From Anaerococcus sp. (GTDB lineage Bacteria; Bacillota; Clostridia; Tissierellales; Peptoniphilaceae), in the NCBI GenBank assembly GCA_030532385.1, contig JAUNLG010000006.1:1-64000 (forward strand): a DNA stretch of 64,000 nucleotides, in the 5' to 3' direction. A program made the position numbers and the translations under genes. This document shows, piece after piece, positions 15,874 to 23,876 of the stretch (its first letter is position 1; each line of letters starts with the position of its first letter). The notes under the pieces were generated by a model. It was given only the letters and a program-made list of their open reading frames with translations, had not been told where the DNA came from and did no database searches.

Positions 15874-16543
15874 AGTTAGAAAGCTTAAACCCTATCCCCC
15901 AAACAGTTTCAATATATTCTTTTTGTGAGTGAGCTTTAATTTTCTTTCTTATATTTGAAACATGAACACTTATTGAATTATCATTTTCTATAAAATAATC
16001 CTCCCAAGTATGCTCATAGATTTGCTCTTTTGTAAAAACTTGGTTAGGATTTTCTAAAAATAATTTTAAAATTCTAAATTCAGCCTTAGTTAATTTTAGA
16101 TTTTCTTTACCAATATAAGCCTTGTAGGTTCTAGTATCTAATATAAGTTCCCTATAGGTAAGTCTACCCTCATTAATTGGCTGTCTATTTCTTTTTGCCA
16201 GGATATTAACCCTTGCGATAAGCTCATCAAGATTAAAAGGCTTTGTCATATAATCATCCGCTCCGCCATTTAGGAGGGCAAGTTTTGAATCTATCGAATC
16301 TTTAGAGGATAGGACCAAAACTGGAATATCTTTAATCTTTTTTATTTCACTAAGAACTTCTTCACCACTAAGGCCTGGAAGCATAAGATCTAAAATTATA
16401 ACATCAAAGTTTTCTTTCATGTAAAGAAGGGCCTCTGTGCCAGAATAAGCCCTATTATAGGTGAAATTATTCATAAGAAGAGTTTTAGCAATAATATCAC
16501 TAATATCCTTATCATCTTCTACAATTAAAATCCTTTTATCCAT
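15872..16543 (-). CDS. OmpR/PhoB-family response regulator
   Basis: A 223-aa two-domain regulator. The receiver domain has the acidic pair EDDKD at residues 8-12, the phospho-accepting Asp in DVIILDLMLPG (near residue 52) and the conserved lysine in MTKPFNLDE. The C-terminal winged helix (residues about 125-222) includes the typical EQIYEHTWEDYF and SVHVSNIRKKI. It leads the cassette of ABC exporter and kinase and probably activates the exporter promoter. A purine-rich GGGAGGAG ribosome binding site precedes the start. Confidence 0.92.
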   Translation of the reverse strand: MDKRILIVEDDKDISDIIAKTLLMNNFTYNRAYSGTEALLYMKENFDVIILDLMLPGLSGEEVLSEIKKIKDIPVLVLSSKDSIDSKLALLNGGADDYMTKPFNLDELIARVNILAKRNRQPINEGRLTYRELILDTRTYKAYIGKENLKLTKAEFRILKLFLENPNQVFTKEQIYEHTWEDYFIENDNSISVHVSNIRKKIKAHSQKEYIETVWGIGFKLSN

Positions 16544-16616
16544 AGACTCCTCCCTTGCTTGTTATATATACACAATACCCTAAAATTTTAAAATAAATAA
16601 AACTTTTCATAAAAAT

Positions 16617-16646
16617 TTGCATTTATACCAAGTTAAAAGATATAAT
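16617..16646 (+). promoter_or_regulatory. Promoter of the MATE transporter gene
   Basis: TTGCAT (16617-16622), an 18-bp spacer and a perfect TATAAT (16641-16646) lie 36 bp before the start codon. Confidence 0.75.
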
Positions 16647-16682
16647 TAGTAGTTAGAATAAGCAAAAGAATGAGGAAAAATT

Positions 16683-18047
16683 ATGAGTCAAAAGAAAAGT
16701 AATGTAAGTTTTATTACAAATGCTAATATTAATAAAGTTATATTTAAGATATCTATTCCCCTTATGATTAGCAACCTTATCAAAACATTTTATGGTATAA
16801 CTGATGGTATATATGTAGCTCAAATATCATCTGAGGATTATGCAGCAACCTCTTTTACCTGGCCTATAACATTTTTATTTATAGCCTTCGGTCTTGGAAT
16901 TAATGTTGCAGCAACATCTTTGATGAGCCAAAGACTTGGAGGAGGTAGGATTGAAGAGGCCAAGGTCTATGCTAGACATACCCTAGTCTTAACAGCAATT
17001 ATTGGTATCTTATTTTCTATAGTAGGCTACCTTATCGCTCCCTTTATAGTTAGGTGGATGGGAGCTGAAGGATCCTTTGCCTATAAGTCCCAGTTATTTT
17101 TGGCAATAAATTCAATTGGATTGATCTTCGACCTAATATTTTTCGGCTACCAGGCTATACTAAACGCCCAAGGACTTACAAAGTCGATTACTATTATCTC
17201 AACTATTTCATCCCTAACCAATGTTATCTTAGATCCATTTTTTATCTTTGATAATGTCCTAGGTCTACCCGGACTAAATCTTGGTCTTAAGGGTGCTGCT
17301 TATGCAACAGTTCTTTCTAAGGTCCTCCTTGTAATAATTGCAGTTAAGTTAGTAAATAAGGAATCTGAAATAGAAGTTAGGCTTAGAGATTTTAACTACC
17401 AACCTAAGATAATAAGGGATATTTTTCAAATTGCAGTACCTGCATCTTTGGGGACTAGCGGAGAGGCTATTGGTTTTATAATCCTAAATGGCTTTATCCA
17501 ATCATATGGAACTACAACCCTTGCAGCCTTTTCTATGGGCAATAGACTATCAGATATCTTTAACCAAGCTTCTATGGGTATCGGTATGGCCCTTACTTCA
17601 ATTATCGGACAAAATGTAGGTGCAAATAATAAAAAAAGAGCCAAGGCTATCTTCAAGAGAGCAAATATTATAATAACAATTTTCTCTCTCTTAGCTGCAA
17701 TAATTCTCCTAAGCTTCAAAGATCCTTTACTCTCAATTTTTATTAAAGATAAAAATGATGTAGAGCTTTGGAGACAGGCAAGTGAATACATGTATTTCTC
17801 AGCAGCAATTACCTTTTTTATGGGATATTTTTCAGCCATAAATGGTTTTTTTCAAGGTCTTGGACAAACAAAGTTTACCATGTATCTTAACCTTGGTAGG
17901 TTGTGGTTATTTAGATTACCTACAATAATTATTCTAAAAAACCTAACTAACCTTGGGTCTACGGGAATTTGGATAGCTATGCTCCTATCAAATGCCTTAA
18001 CTGTACTTTGGGGTTTTATTATTTATCTTAAAAAAACTGACTTATAA
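16683..18047 (+). CDS. MATE-family multidrug efflux transporter
   Basis: A 454-aa protein with twelve hydrophobic segments in two similar halves, typical of MATE cation/drug antiporters of the NorM/DinF superfamily. Characteristic stretches are the opening of the first helix IPLMISNLIKTFYGITDGIY and the half-two equivalent AVPASLGTSGEAIGF near residue 245. It is transcribed alone, divergent from the response regulator gene, so it could be co-regulated with the ABC exporter, but no shared site was found. The substrate is unknown. Confidence 0.88.
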   Translation: MSQKKSNVSFITNANINKVIFKISIPLMISNLIKTFYGITDGIYVAQISSEDYAATSFTWPITFLFIAFGLGINVAATSLMSQRLGGGRIEEAKVYARHTLVLTAIIGILFSIVGYLIAPFIVRWMGAEGSFAYKSQLFLAINSIGLIFDLIFFGYQAILNAQGLTKSITIISTISSLTNVILDPFFIFDNVLGLPGLNLGLKGAAYATVLSKVLLVIIAVKLVNKESEIEVRLRDFNYQPKIIRDIFQIAVPASLGTSGEAIGFIILNGFIQSYGTTTLAAFSMGNRLSDIFNQASMGIGMALTSIIGQNVGANNKKRAKAIFKRANIIITIFSLLAAIILLSFKDPLLSIFIKDKNDVELWRQASEYMYFSAAITFFMGYFSAINGFFQGLGQTKFTMYLNLGRLWLFRLPTIIILKNLTNLGSTGIWIAMLLSNALTVLWGFIIYLKKTDL

Positions 18048-18056
18048 TTTAAAAAT

Positions 18057-18093
18057 GACCCTAGCTACTTGATTAAAGTCTAGGGTCCTTTTC
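18057..18093. terminator. Bidirectional terminator
   Basis: GACCCTAG (18057-18064) pairs perfectly with CTAGGGTC (18080-18087), followed on the plus strand by CTTTTCTTA. It serves the MATE gene and probably the convergent glycosylase gene. Confidence 0.8.
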
Positions 18094-18597
18094 TTATAGA
18101 TAATCTAAAATTATTTTCCAAACATCAAGCAAATCATCTAGCCTGTACCTGGCATTAGCAGGACTGGTAGAAGGAAGTTTTATTCCTCCTATTTTTAATT
18201 TATCCTCATGGTAGGCCTTGTAATACTTATAGGAGGCCCCTCCATTTAAAAAAACTTGTCCTATTTTAGATCCTCTGACAACCTTACTTAAGTCTGAAGG
18301 GATCACATTTTTTATGGATGCATCACTTGATCCAATAATATCACATTGATAAATCGAGTCATATAAGGCAATTTTATTTTTATATAAAAACTTTTTTCTT
18401 TCATCTATATCCCTTGTTAACTTAATTCCAAAGAGATTTTCCATAATAGGCCAAAACCTATTTTGTGGATGACCATAGAAAAATCCATACTCCCTGGTCT
18501 TGATAGATGGAAAAGATCCAAGTATCAATATTTTCGATTCCTCATTATATAAGGGTCTGAGAGGGTGACTTACCCTAGTATATTTGTTTTTATCCAT
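18094..18597 (-). CDS. UDG-superfamily DNA glycosylase (hypoxanthine-DNA glycosylase type)
   Basis: A 167-aa protein of the uracil-DNA-glycosylase superfamily. The motif-I region ILGSFPSIKTREYGFFYG (residues about 25-42) followed by HPQNRFWPIM is characteristic of the family-6 hypoxanthine-DNA glycosylases, which remove deaminated adenine. The late SPANARYR is in the position of motif II (usually SPANA or SPSPA), which is kept. There is no extended operon; the gene faces the MATE gene across a shared terminator. Substrate preference is assumed from family. Confidence 0.8.
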   Translation of the reverse strand: MDKNKYTRVSHPLRPLYNEESKILILGSFPSIKTREYGFFYGHPQNRFWPIMENLFGIKLTRDIDERKKFLYKNKIALYDSIYQCDIIGSSDASIKNVIPSDLSKVVRGSKIGQVFLNGGASYKYYKAYHEDKLKIGGIKLPSTSPANARYRLDDLLDVWKIILDYL

Positions 18598-18711
18598 ATC
18601 AATTTAACTCCTACAAAATCCCAAGTTGGGAAGTTTTCTACCATGATTTTCCTATCAATTTTATATTCTTTAACTATAACTCTTTTTTCATTAAATAAAA
18701 TTGGATATATG

Positions 18712-20226
18712 TTAATTAATTAGACCTTCCGATTTTAAATACTCATGGGCTATAGATGCTGGGTCTTCTCCACCTACATCTACCCTATAGTTCATCTCTT
18801 GCATCTGTTCGCTAGTGATTTTTCCAGAAAGTTTTTCTAAACTATCTTCTAAAGAAGGATACTTATCTAAAGTTTCATCCCTAAGCAGGGCAGCCGCTTG
18901 ATAAGGAGGGAATAGATTCTTATCATCTTCCAACAAGACAAGATCATATTTTATTATATCTGAGTCTGTAGAATAAACTTCGATTAAGTTTACATCTTCA
19001 TTAGCAATGGCTGTATATTTTAGGGCAGGTTCCATAGTACTAACCTCTAAATTTAGGCCATAAAGGGTTTTTAATCCCCTATTGCCATCCTCCCTATCGT
19101 TAAACTCAAGAGAAAATCCTGCTTTAATATCTTCTTCAATTTTCTTTAAGTCAGATATCTTCTCTAAATCATATTTATCAGCAAATTCTTTTCTTACAGC
19201 CAAAGCATAGGTATTCTGGTATTTCATAGGTTTAAGTAGAGAAAGATTATCTTGGTCTTTGATCATATCTCTAGCTACTTTATAAACTTCTTGCTCATCA
19301 TTTGATATATCTTCAGGGGGATTTTCTAAAAGACTTGCTGTAATAGTTCCTGTAAACTCTGGATATAGGTCAACTGATCCTGATTTTAAAGCTTCATAAA
19401 GAAAGGAGGTCTTCCCAAAGTTTGGTTTTACTATGACCTTAAGGTCCGTATCTTCTTCTATTAACTCCTTATACATATTTATCAAAATCTCTGGCTCTGC
19501 ACCAAGCTTGCCTGCTGCAATTATCTCAGATTTTCCCTCCTTTGCAAAAGAGACTAGGGATCCTAACAAGATCAAAAATCCTATAAAAAAACTTATAAGG
19601 ATTGTTTTAATTTTCTTATCTTCTAGAAATTTGATTCCCGCATTTATTATAACAGCTAACAAGGCAGATGTTATAGCTCCTATCAGGATAAGTGCATAAT
19701 CATTCCTATCAATTCCTAGCAAAATAAAGGATCCAAGACCACCTGCTCCAACCAAGGCTGCAAGGGTTGCTGTACCAATTAACATAACAGATGAGGTTCG
19801 GATACCACCAACTATAGATGGCATAGCAAGTTCTATCTCAAATTTCTTAAGCTTCTCCCGCCTAGTCATCCCAAAAGATTCAGCAGCCTCCTCTAACAAT
19901 GGATCTATACCCCTTAATCCTGTCAAAGTGGATTGGAGGATAGGAAAAAGTCCATATATTACCAAAGCCACAATAGATGGAGCCTTACCAATACCAAGGA
20001 TTGGGATAAATAATCCCAGTAGGGCCATTGAAGGTATTGTTTGTAAAATCCCTGTAACTTGGAGGGTAAACTCTGAAACTTTTTTGTTTTTAGCAATCAA
20101 AATAGCAAAAGGAATAGCTATTACCATAGCTATAAATAAAGATACTAAGGATATCTGTAAGTGTTCAAAAATCGCCCTTATTAATTGGTCTGACCTCTCA
20201 TTTAAAGTTTGCATCAAACTATTCAT
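18712..20226 (-). CDS. Osmoprotectant ABC transporter permease fused to substrate-binding protein
   Basis: A 504-aa fusion. Residues 1 to about 210 form a BPD_transp_1 permease (conserved loop ESFGMTRREKLKKFEIELA), then a further hydrophobic helix (about 212-234) anchors a QAT/OpuAC-type binding domain (from about 240 to the end) outside the membrane. Such fusions import glycine betaine, carnitine or choline. The start at 20224-20226 is chosen over an ATG 13 codons upstream because AAGGAAGGGG precedes it. It overlaps the ATPase gene by 8 bp. One polypeptide supplies both permease halves (as a homodimer) and the receptor. Confidence 0.88.
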   Translation of the reverse strand: MNSLMQTLNERSDQLIRAIFEHLQISLVSLFIAMVIAIPFAILIAKNKKVSEFTLQVTGILQTIPSMALLGLFIPILGIGKAPSIVALVIYGLFPILQSTLTGLRGIDPLLEEAAESFGMTRREKLKKFEIELAMPSIVGGIRTSSVMLIGTATLAALVGAGGLGSFILLGIDRNDYALILIGAITSALLAVIINAGIKFLEDKKIKTILISFFIGFLILLGSLVSFAKEGKSEIIAAGKLGAEPEILINMYKELIEEDTDLKVIVKPNFGKTSFLYEALKSGSVDLYPEFTGTITASLLENPPEDISNDEQEVYKVARDMIKDQDNLSLLKPMKYQNTYALAVRKEFADKYDLEKISDLKKIEEDIKAGFSLEFNDREDGNRGLKTLYGLNLEVSTMEPALKYTAIANEDVNLIEVYSTDSDIIKYDLVLLEDDKNLFPPYQAAALLRDETLDKYPSLEDSLEKLSGKITSEQMQEMNYRVDVGGEDPASIAHEYLKSEGLIN

Positions 20227-20950
20227 ATAGGGCCCCTTCCTTAAAGAACTTCTTAACAAAGTCATTTTCTGGATTATTTTTTATACCTTCTGGAGTATCT
20301 ATTTGAACAACTTCTCCATTTCTCATCAGACAAATCCTATCTCCAAGCTTTAAGGCTTCATTCATATCATGGGTAACAAAAACTGTTGAAATTTTTAGGT
20401 CTTCGTGGATCTTTTTGACTAGGTCTTGGAGTTGGTCTCTGGTGATTGGGTCTAGGGCAGAAAAGGGCTCGTCCATAAGCAAAAGTTTCGGATTTGCAAC
20501 AATCGCCCTAATAATACCAATTCTTTGAGCTTGCCCTCCAGAAAGCTCCTCAGGATACCTTTTAGCAAAGACCTTAGGATCAAGTCCCACCTTATCTAGA
20601 TAAGAATTTACCCTATCCTTCCTTACCCCTTTATCCATACCCTTCAGCTCTCCAATAAGTTCAACATTTTCAAATACAGTCATATTGGGAAAAAGTGTCC
20701 CTTGCTGAAGAACATAGCCTATATCTAACCTAAGATTTCTCTTATCAAAGTCCATTACATCCTTTCCATCAATCAAGACTTTCCCTGAACTAGGCTCAAT
20801 TATCCTATTAATCATCTTAAGACAAGTAGTCTTTCCTGACCCTGAAGATCCAACTATAACAAAAAACTCACCGTCATTTATCCTAAAACTTACATCATTG
20901 ACAGCAGCTTTTTTATCAAAAATCTTACTTACATTCTTAAATTCAATCAT
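20219..20950 (-). CDS. Osmoprotectant (quaternary amine) ABC transporter ATPase
   Basis: A 243-aa ATPase of the OpuCA/OpuBA type: Walker A GSSGSGKTT near residue 34, signature ELSGGQAQRIGI, Walker B LLLMDEPFSALD. It ends soon after the nucleotide-binding domain and lacks the CBS domains that regulate many OpuA/OpuC ATPases, so ionic-strength sensing, if any, must reside elsewhere. It is the first gene of a two-gene operon with the permease/receptor fusion. A motif shared with the catalase upstream region lies 55 bp before the start. Confidence 0.88.
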   Translation of the reverse strand: MIEFKNVSKIFDKKAAVNDVSFRINDGEFFVIVGSSGSGKTTCLKMINRIIEPSSGKVLIDGKDVMDFDKRNLRLDIGYVLQQGTLFPNMTVFENVELIGELKGMDKGVRKDRVNSYLDKVGLDPKVFAKRYPEELSGGQAQRIGIIRAIVANPKLLLMDEPFSALDPITRDQLQDLVKKIHEDLKISTVFVTHDMNEALKLGDRICLMRNGEVVQIDTPEGIKNNPENDFVKKFFKEGALYE

Positions 20951-21005
20951 CTAAACTCCTCTACCTATATTCTTGATAAGTTAATTATCTATATTTTTAT
21001 ATACT

Positions 21006-21018
21006 TACCCGAATTATA
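21006..21018 (-). promoter_or_regulatory. TATAATTCGGGTA motif upstream of the osmoprotectant operon
   Basis: This 13-mer matches the one at 23226-23238 at 12 of 13 positions and lies at a similar distance from its gene start (55 versus 63 bp). No good -35 box is found at the normal distance. It could be a GGGTA-type alternative-sigma -10 element or an activator site. Confidence 0.4.
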
Positions 21019-21035
21019 GACTTGGCTAATAGTAT

Positions 21036-21074
21036 AAGAAAAAAAGTGGCCCTAGATTAACTAGATGGCCACTT
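21036..21074 (-). terminator. Catalase gene terminator
   Basis: AAGTGGCC (21044-21051) pairs with GGCCACTT (21067-21074), with an inner CTAG/CTAG pair, and a run of eight T follows on the minus strand. It begins 13 bp after the catalase stop codon. Confidence 0.88.
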
Positions 21075-21086
21075 ATCTTTGTGTAT

Positions 21087-23162
21087 TTACTTAGTCATAT
21101 CACGGTCCCAGTATCTCATTTGTGTAACTAGGTCCACAATATCCTTAGCATTATCTTTATCAAGAATCATTATACCTGGCTCTTTTCTTCTTTCTTCATC
21201 TAGGTAGTGGATAAAGTCTTTAGATACTACCAGAGGTTTGTAATACTTATAGGCATCTTCTACAAATTGTTTTATTTCACCTTTTAGCATTGGATCTAAG
21301 CCCTTAAGTCCTGCAAGGTAGATACCATCATAAAGTACTGCATCTGTGCTTGTAAAGGTCTCTTTAATCTCTATATCCTTACCGTTAATCTTTAGATATC
21401 CTAATTTATCAGAAACTAATTCTACATACATACCTGCCTCATCCATCGCTTGTACTGCATTTTCAACTTGATCTTTATCAAAATTATCTCTTAATAAGAC
21501 TGCAACTTTGAGGGTGTTTGGTTTTTTGATTTGCTCATCAAGGGATAGGGCTTTTGATTTATCCACTGATTTTCCCTCATATTTCAGGTCTTCTGCCTTA
21601 TCTGATCCATTTGAATTATCTTCATAAGGATTTTCCTTATCCTCTGGCTTAAGTCCTAAATAATCTCCAACTTCTTTTGCTAAATCTTCATCAACTCTCA
21701 TCAGTAAATTAATAACTTGTTGGCGTACGCTCTCTTCACTTACCTTGGTCAACTCAAATTTGAAAGCACCTATAGTATGGTCTTTCTCCCAATCTGCCAA
21801 GGAATTAAAGTAGAGTTTGGCTTGACTATAAAAGTCTAGGAACTTTTCAGGTTTAGACCTTGTCATAAAACCTTCTATAGTTTTTCTGATTACCTCATAG
21901 CCACTTTCTCCATCAAGTCTTGGATAGTTATCTGAAAGTGAGTTGTTGGTATAATTGGTTCTTGAAGTATGAATTTTTGTTTGATGGGCCCCATCTCTTT
22001 GGTTATTTGCAACATCTACAAGTGGTCTATTTATAGGTAGGTGTTGGAAGTTTGGTCCCCCTAGCCTATGCATTTGGCTATCTGTGTAGGAGAAAATTCT
22101 TCCTTGTAGTAGGGGATCATTCGATGGTTCAATTCCTCTTACAAAATTGCCTGGGTGGAAGGCTGCTTGTTCTGTTTCAGCAAAGAAATTTTCTACATTC
22201 TTATTAAGTTCTAAAATACCAAATTCTGTAATAGGAACTAACTCTTCAGGCCATAATTTTGTTGGATCTAGGATATCAAAGTCGAACATAAACTCTTGAT
22301 CTTCTTTTATAATTTGCGCACCAAATTTCCACCTAGGAAAATCTCCCTTATCTATAGCTTCAGTCAAATCCTTCCTATGGAAATCTGGGTCCCTACCTTG
22401 AAGCTTTTGGGCTTCATCCCAAACCAAAGAATGTGCTCCTAGCTCTGGCTTAAAGTGAAATTTTACAAAGAAAGCCTCGCCCTTATCGTTAACTAGCCTA
22501 TAAGTGTGGATACCAAATCCTTCCACCATTCTAAGTGAACGTGGGATTGCCCTATCACTCATAGCCCAGAATACATTGTGGAGTGTTTCTGGGTTGTTGG
22601 CTACAAAATCCCAAAAATTTGTATGAGCTGATTGCCCTTGAGGTACATCCGTTTTAGGTTCTGGTTTAACAGCATGAATCAAATCCGGAAATTTTATTGC
22701 ATCTTGGATAAAAAATACTGGGTGGGTTAGACCTGGGAGGTCAAAGTTTCCCTCTTGGGTATAAAATTTAACTGCAAATCCATGAGGATCACGAACTGTA
22801 TCAGCTGAACCTTTTGATCCTTGAACAGTAGAAAATCTTAGGAACACAGGAGTCTCTTTTCCCTTACCATTAAGAAAATCTGCAGAAGTGTACTTTCCTA
22901 TATCATTGGTTACAGTGAATGTACCATGAGCACCTACACCCCTGGCATGGACCACTCTTTCTGGAATTCTTTCCCTATCAAAATGTTGCATCTTTTCTTG
23001 GTTATGGAAATCTTGTAAGAGTGAAGGTCCTCTTTGAGAAGCTTTAAGCATTTGACTATCGTTTTCTAGCTTGACACCCTCATTGGTTGTCATAGTCTTC
23101 TCTTTCTCATCAACAAAAGATTCTTTCAGTTGGTCAATCTTTTTATTTTTATCTTGGCTCAT
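21087..23162 (-). CDS. katE: Large-subunit (clade 2, KatE-type) catalase with altered distal pocket
   Basis: A 691-aa monofunctional heme catalase with the extended N terminus and the C-terminal flavodoxin/DJ-1-like domain (from about residue 550) of the KatE/HPII group. The distal histidine is in ERVVHARG (His73 region) and the proximal heme-ligand tyrosine in RIFSYTDSQMHRLG (Tyr359). RFSTVQG is intact. However, the distal asparagine motif, normally VGNNTP before the PxFFIQD stretch, reads PGLTHP here, so neither Asn is present. This may lower or change the activity. Single-gene unit with its own terminator and a clear GGAAGGAG ribosome binding site. The presence of a large catalase is notable if the host is an obligate anaerobe. 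Confidence 0.9.
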   Translation of the reverse strand: MSQDKNKKIDQLKESFVDEKEKTMTTNEGVKLENDSQMLKASQRGPSLLQDFHNQEKMQHFDRERIPERVVHARGVGAHGTFTVTNDIGKYTSADFLNGKGKETPVFLRFSTVQGSKGSADTVRDPHGFAVKFYTQEGNFDLPGLTHPVFFIQDAIKFPDLIHAVKPEPKTDVPQGQSAHTNFWDFVANNPETLHNVFWAMSDRAIPRSLRMVEGFGIHTYRLVNDKGEAFFVKFHFKPELGAHSLVWDEAQKLQGRDPDFHRKDLTEAIDKGDFPRWKFGAQIIKEDQEFMFDFDILDPTKLWPEELVPITEFGILELNKNVENFFAETEQAAFHPGNFVRGIEPSNDPLLQGRIFSYTDSQMHRLGGPNFQHLPINRPLVDVANNQRDGAHQTKIHTSRTNYTNNSLSDNYPRLDGESGYEVIRKTIEGFMTRSKPEKFLDFYSQAKLYFNSLADWEKDHTIGAFKFELTKVSEESVRQQVINLLMRVDEDLAKEVGDYLGLKPEDKENPYEDNSNGSDKAEDLKYEGKSVDKSKALSLDEQIKKPNTLKVAVLLRDNFDKDQVENAVQAMDEAGMYVELVSDKLGYLKINGKDIEIKETFTSTDAVLYDGIYLAGLKGLDPMLKGEIKQFVEDAYKYYKPLVVSKDFIHYLDEERRKEPGIMILDKDNAKDIVDLVTQMRYWDRDMTK

Positions 23163-23225
23163 TGTTACTCCTTCCTAAGAGTTACACGTAAATAATTTAC
23201 ATAGTTCATTCATTCTTTAACTATC

Positions 23226-23238
23226 TACCCGAATAATA
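23226..23238 (-). promoter_or_regulatory. TATTATTCGGGTA motif upstream of catalase
   Basis: A 13-mer differing at one base from the motif upstream of the osmoprotectant transporter. It lies 63 bp before the catalase start. Shared regulation of two stress genes is inferred. Confidence 0.4.
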
Positions 23239-23414
23239 AAATAAATACACATAAATACCTAATTTAAAAATCCCCAAGAGATTTTGACCTATTCATCTAA
23301 CTAAAATGTATCTAATAAATTTAGATTTTATCCATATTTTATCTCTTAACCAAGATTTCAGATCAATTTCTTTTAATAATCCTAACTTTACTTAATATAG
23401 TTAATCAAATCTTT

Positions 23415-23460
23415 AAATTAAAAAATCGACCTAGTCTTTCTTTACAAACTAGGTCGATTT
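23415..23460 (-). terminator. Strong terminator with no annotated gene in front
   Basis: A perfect 13-bp stem (23423-23435 with 23448-23460; arm AAATCGACCTAGT) with a 12-nt loop is followed on the minus strand by TTTTTAATTT. It directly follows the stop codon of a 17-codon ORF, and otherwise no gene of normal size ends here. Confidence 0.85.
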
Positions 23461-23512
23461 ATTTACACTCGCTAGAATAGCCATCTGTTTTTGGTTCAAT
23501 CACGCTTATCAT
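23459..23512 (-). CDS. Possible 17-aa peptide or leader ORF
   Basis: ATG at 23510-23512 (or GTG three codons later) opens a frame for MISVIEPKTDGYSSECK, preceded by AAGGAAAGG and with an in-frame stop upstream. The TAA overlaps the stem of a strong terminator, as often seen for real small genes and leader peptides. The codons for TDGYSS include the repeat that pairs with two other places in this region. No family is recognised; it might equally be an untranslated RNA. Confidence 0.3.
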   Translation of the reverse strand: MISVIEPKTDGYSSECK

Positions 23513-23696
23513 CCTTTCCTTAAACTTTCTCTAGTTTAATATCTGCAAAAAGTATCATTCTTGTAATCAAATTTTATAAGCTACACTATCAATTACTATT
23601 CAATTGTACTGATGAATTAAGCTACAAACTAATCTTTTTAGAAAAATGTCAGATGGCTACTATTTTACACTTATCTTCCACCACTTTTTCTAATGC

Positions 23697-23731
23697 TTAG
23701 TAAAAATTTACTAAACTTAGTAAATTACTAA
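23697..23731. promoter_or_regulatory. Two tandem palindromes, operator-like
   Basis: TTAGTAAA-AA-TTTACTAA (23697-23714) is followed after 2 bp by TTAGTAA-A-TTACTAA (23717-23731). Centres are about 18.5 bp apart. Both halves share TTAGTAA. The spacing suits two dimers of a regulator side by side. No regulator is identified. Confidence 0.45.
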
Positions 23732-23779
23732 AACTCGATTATTAAAATACATTCAAATTCTTGTAAACCTAAATCATTT

Positions 23780-23852
23780 TATTAAAAAGCTATTCTAGCA
23801 AGTTTCAAAGATTGTATCTTTGTTATTAATATGATACCCACTAGAATAGCTT
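23780..23852 (-). terminator. Long nested hairpin after the AIM24 gene
   Basis: AAGCTATTCTAG (23787-23798) pairs perfectly over 12 bp with CTAGAATAGCTT (23841-23852). The loop of about 42 nt contains a CAAAGAT/ATCTTTG hairpin. A T-rich tract follows on the minus strand 25 bp after the AIM24 stop, so it can act as that gene's terminator. Confidence 0.55.
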
Positions 23853-23876
23853 CTAAACATTTATTTAAAATATTTT

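Larger units (their letters stand above)
23163..23876. other. 714-bp intergenic region rich in inverted repeats
   Basis: Left part (23163-23414) is AT-rich catalase upstream DNA. The middle and right hold a strong terminator, a 17-codon ORF, two tandem palindromes and three copies of CTAGAATAGC (23472-23481 and 23841-23850 on plus, 23789-23798 inverted). TAGCCATCTG at 23478-23487 also recurs inverted at 23650-23659. No normal-size protein gene is present on either strand. Confidence 0.7.

Noticed and set aside
23471..23659. Inverted TAGCCATCTG pair as the ends of an insertion sequence or MITE
   Set aside because: The match is only about 10 bp, no target duplication or transposase is seen, and a second copy of the element is not in the window. 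It is reported only as part of the structured locus.
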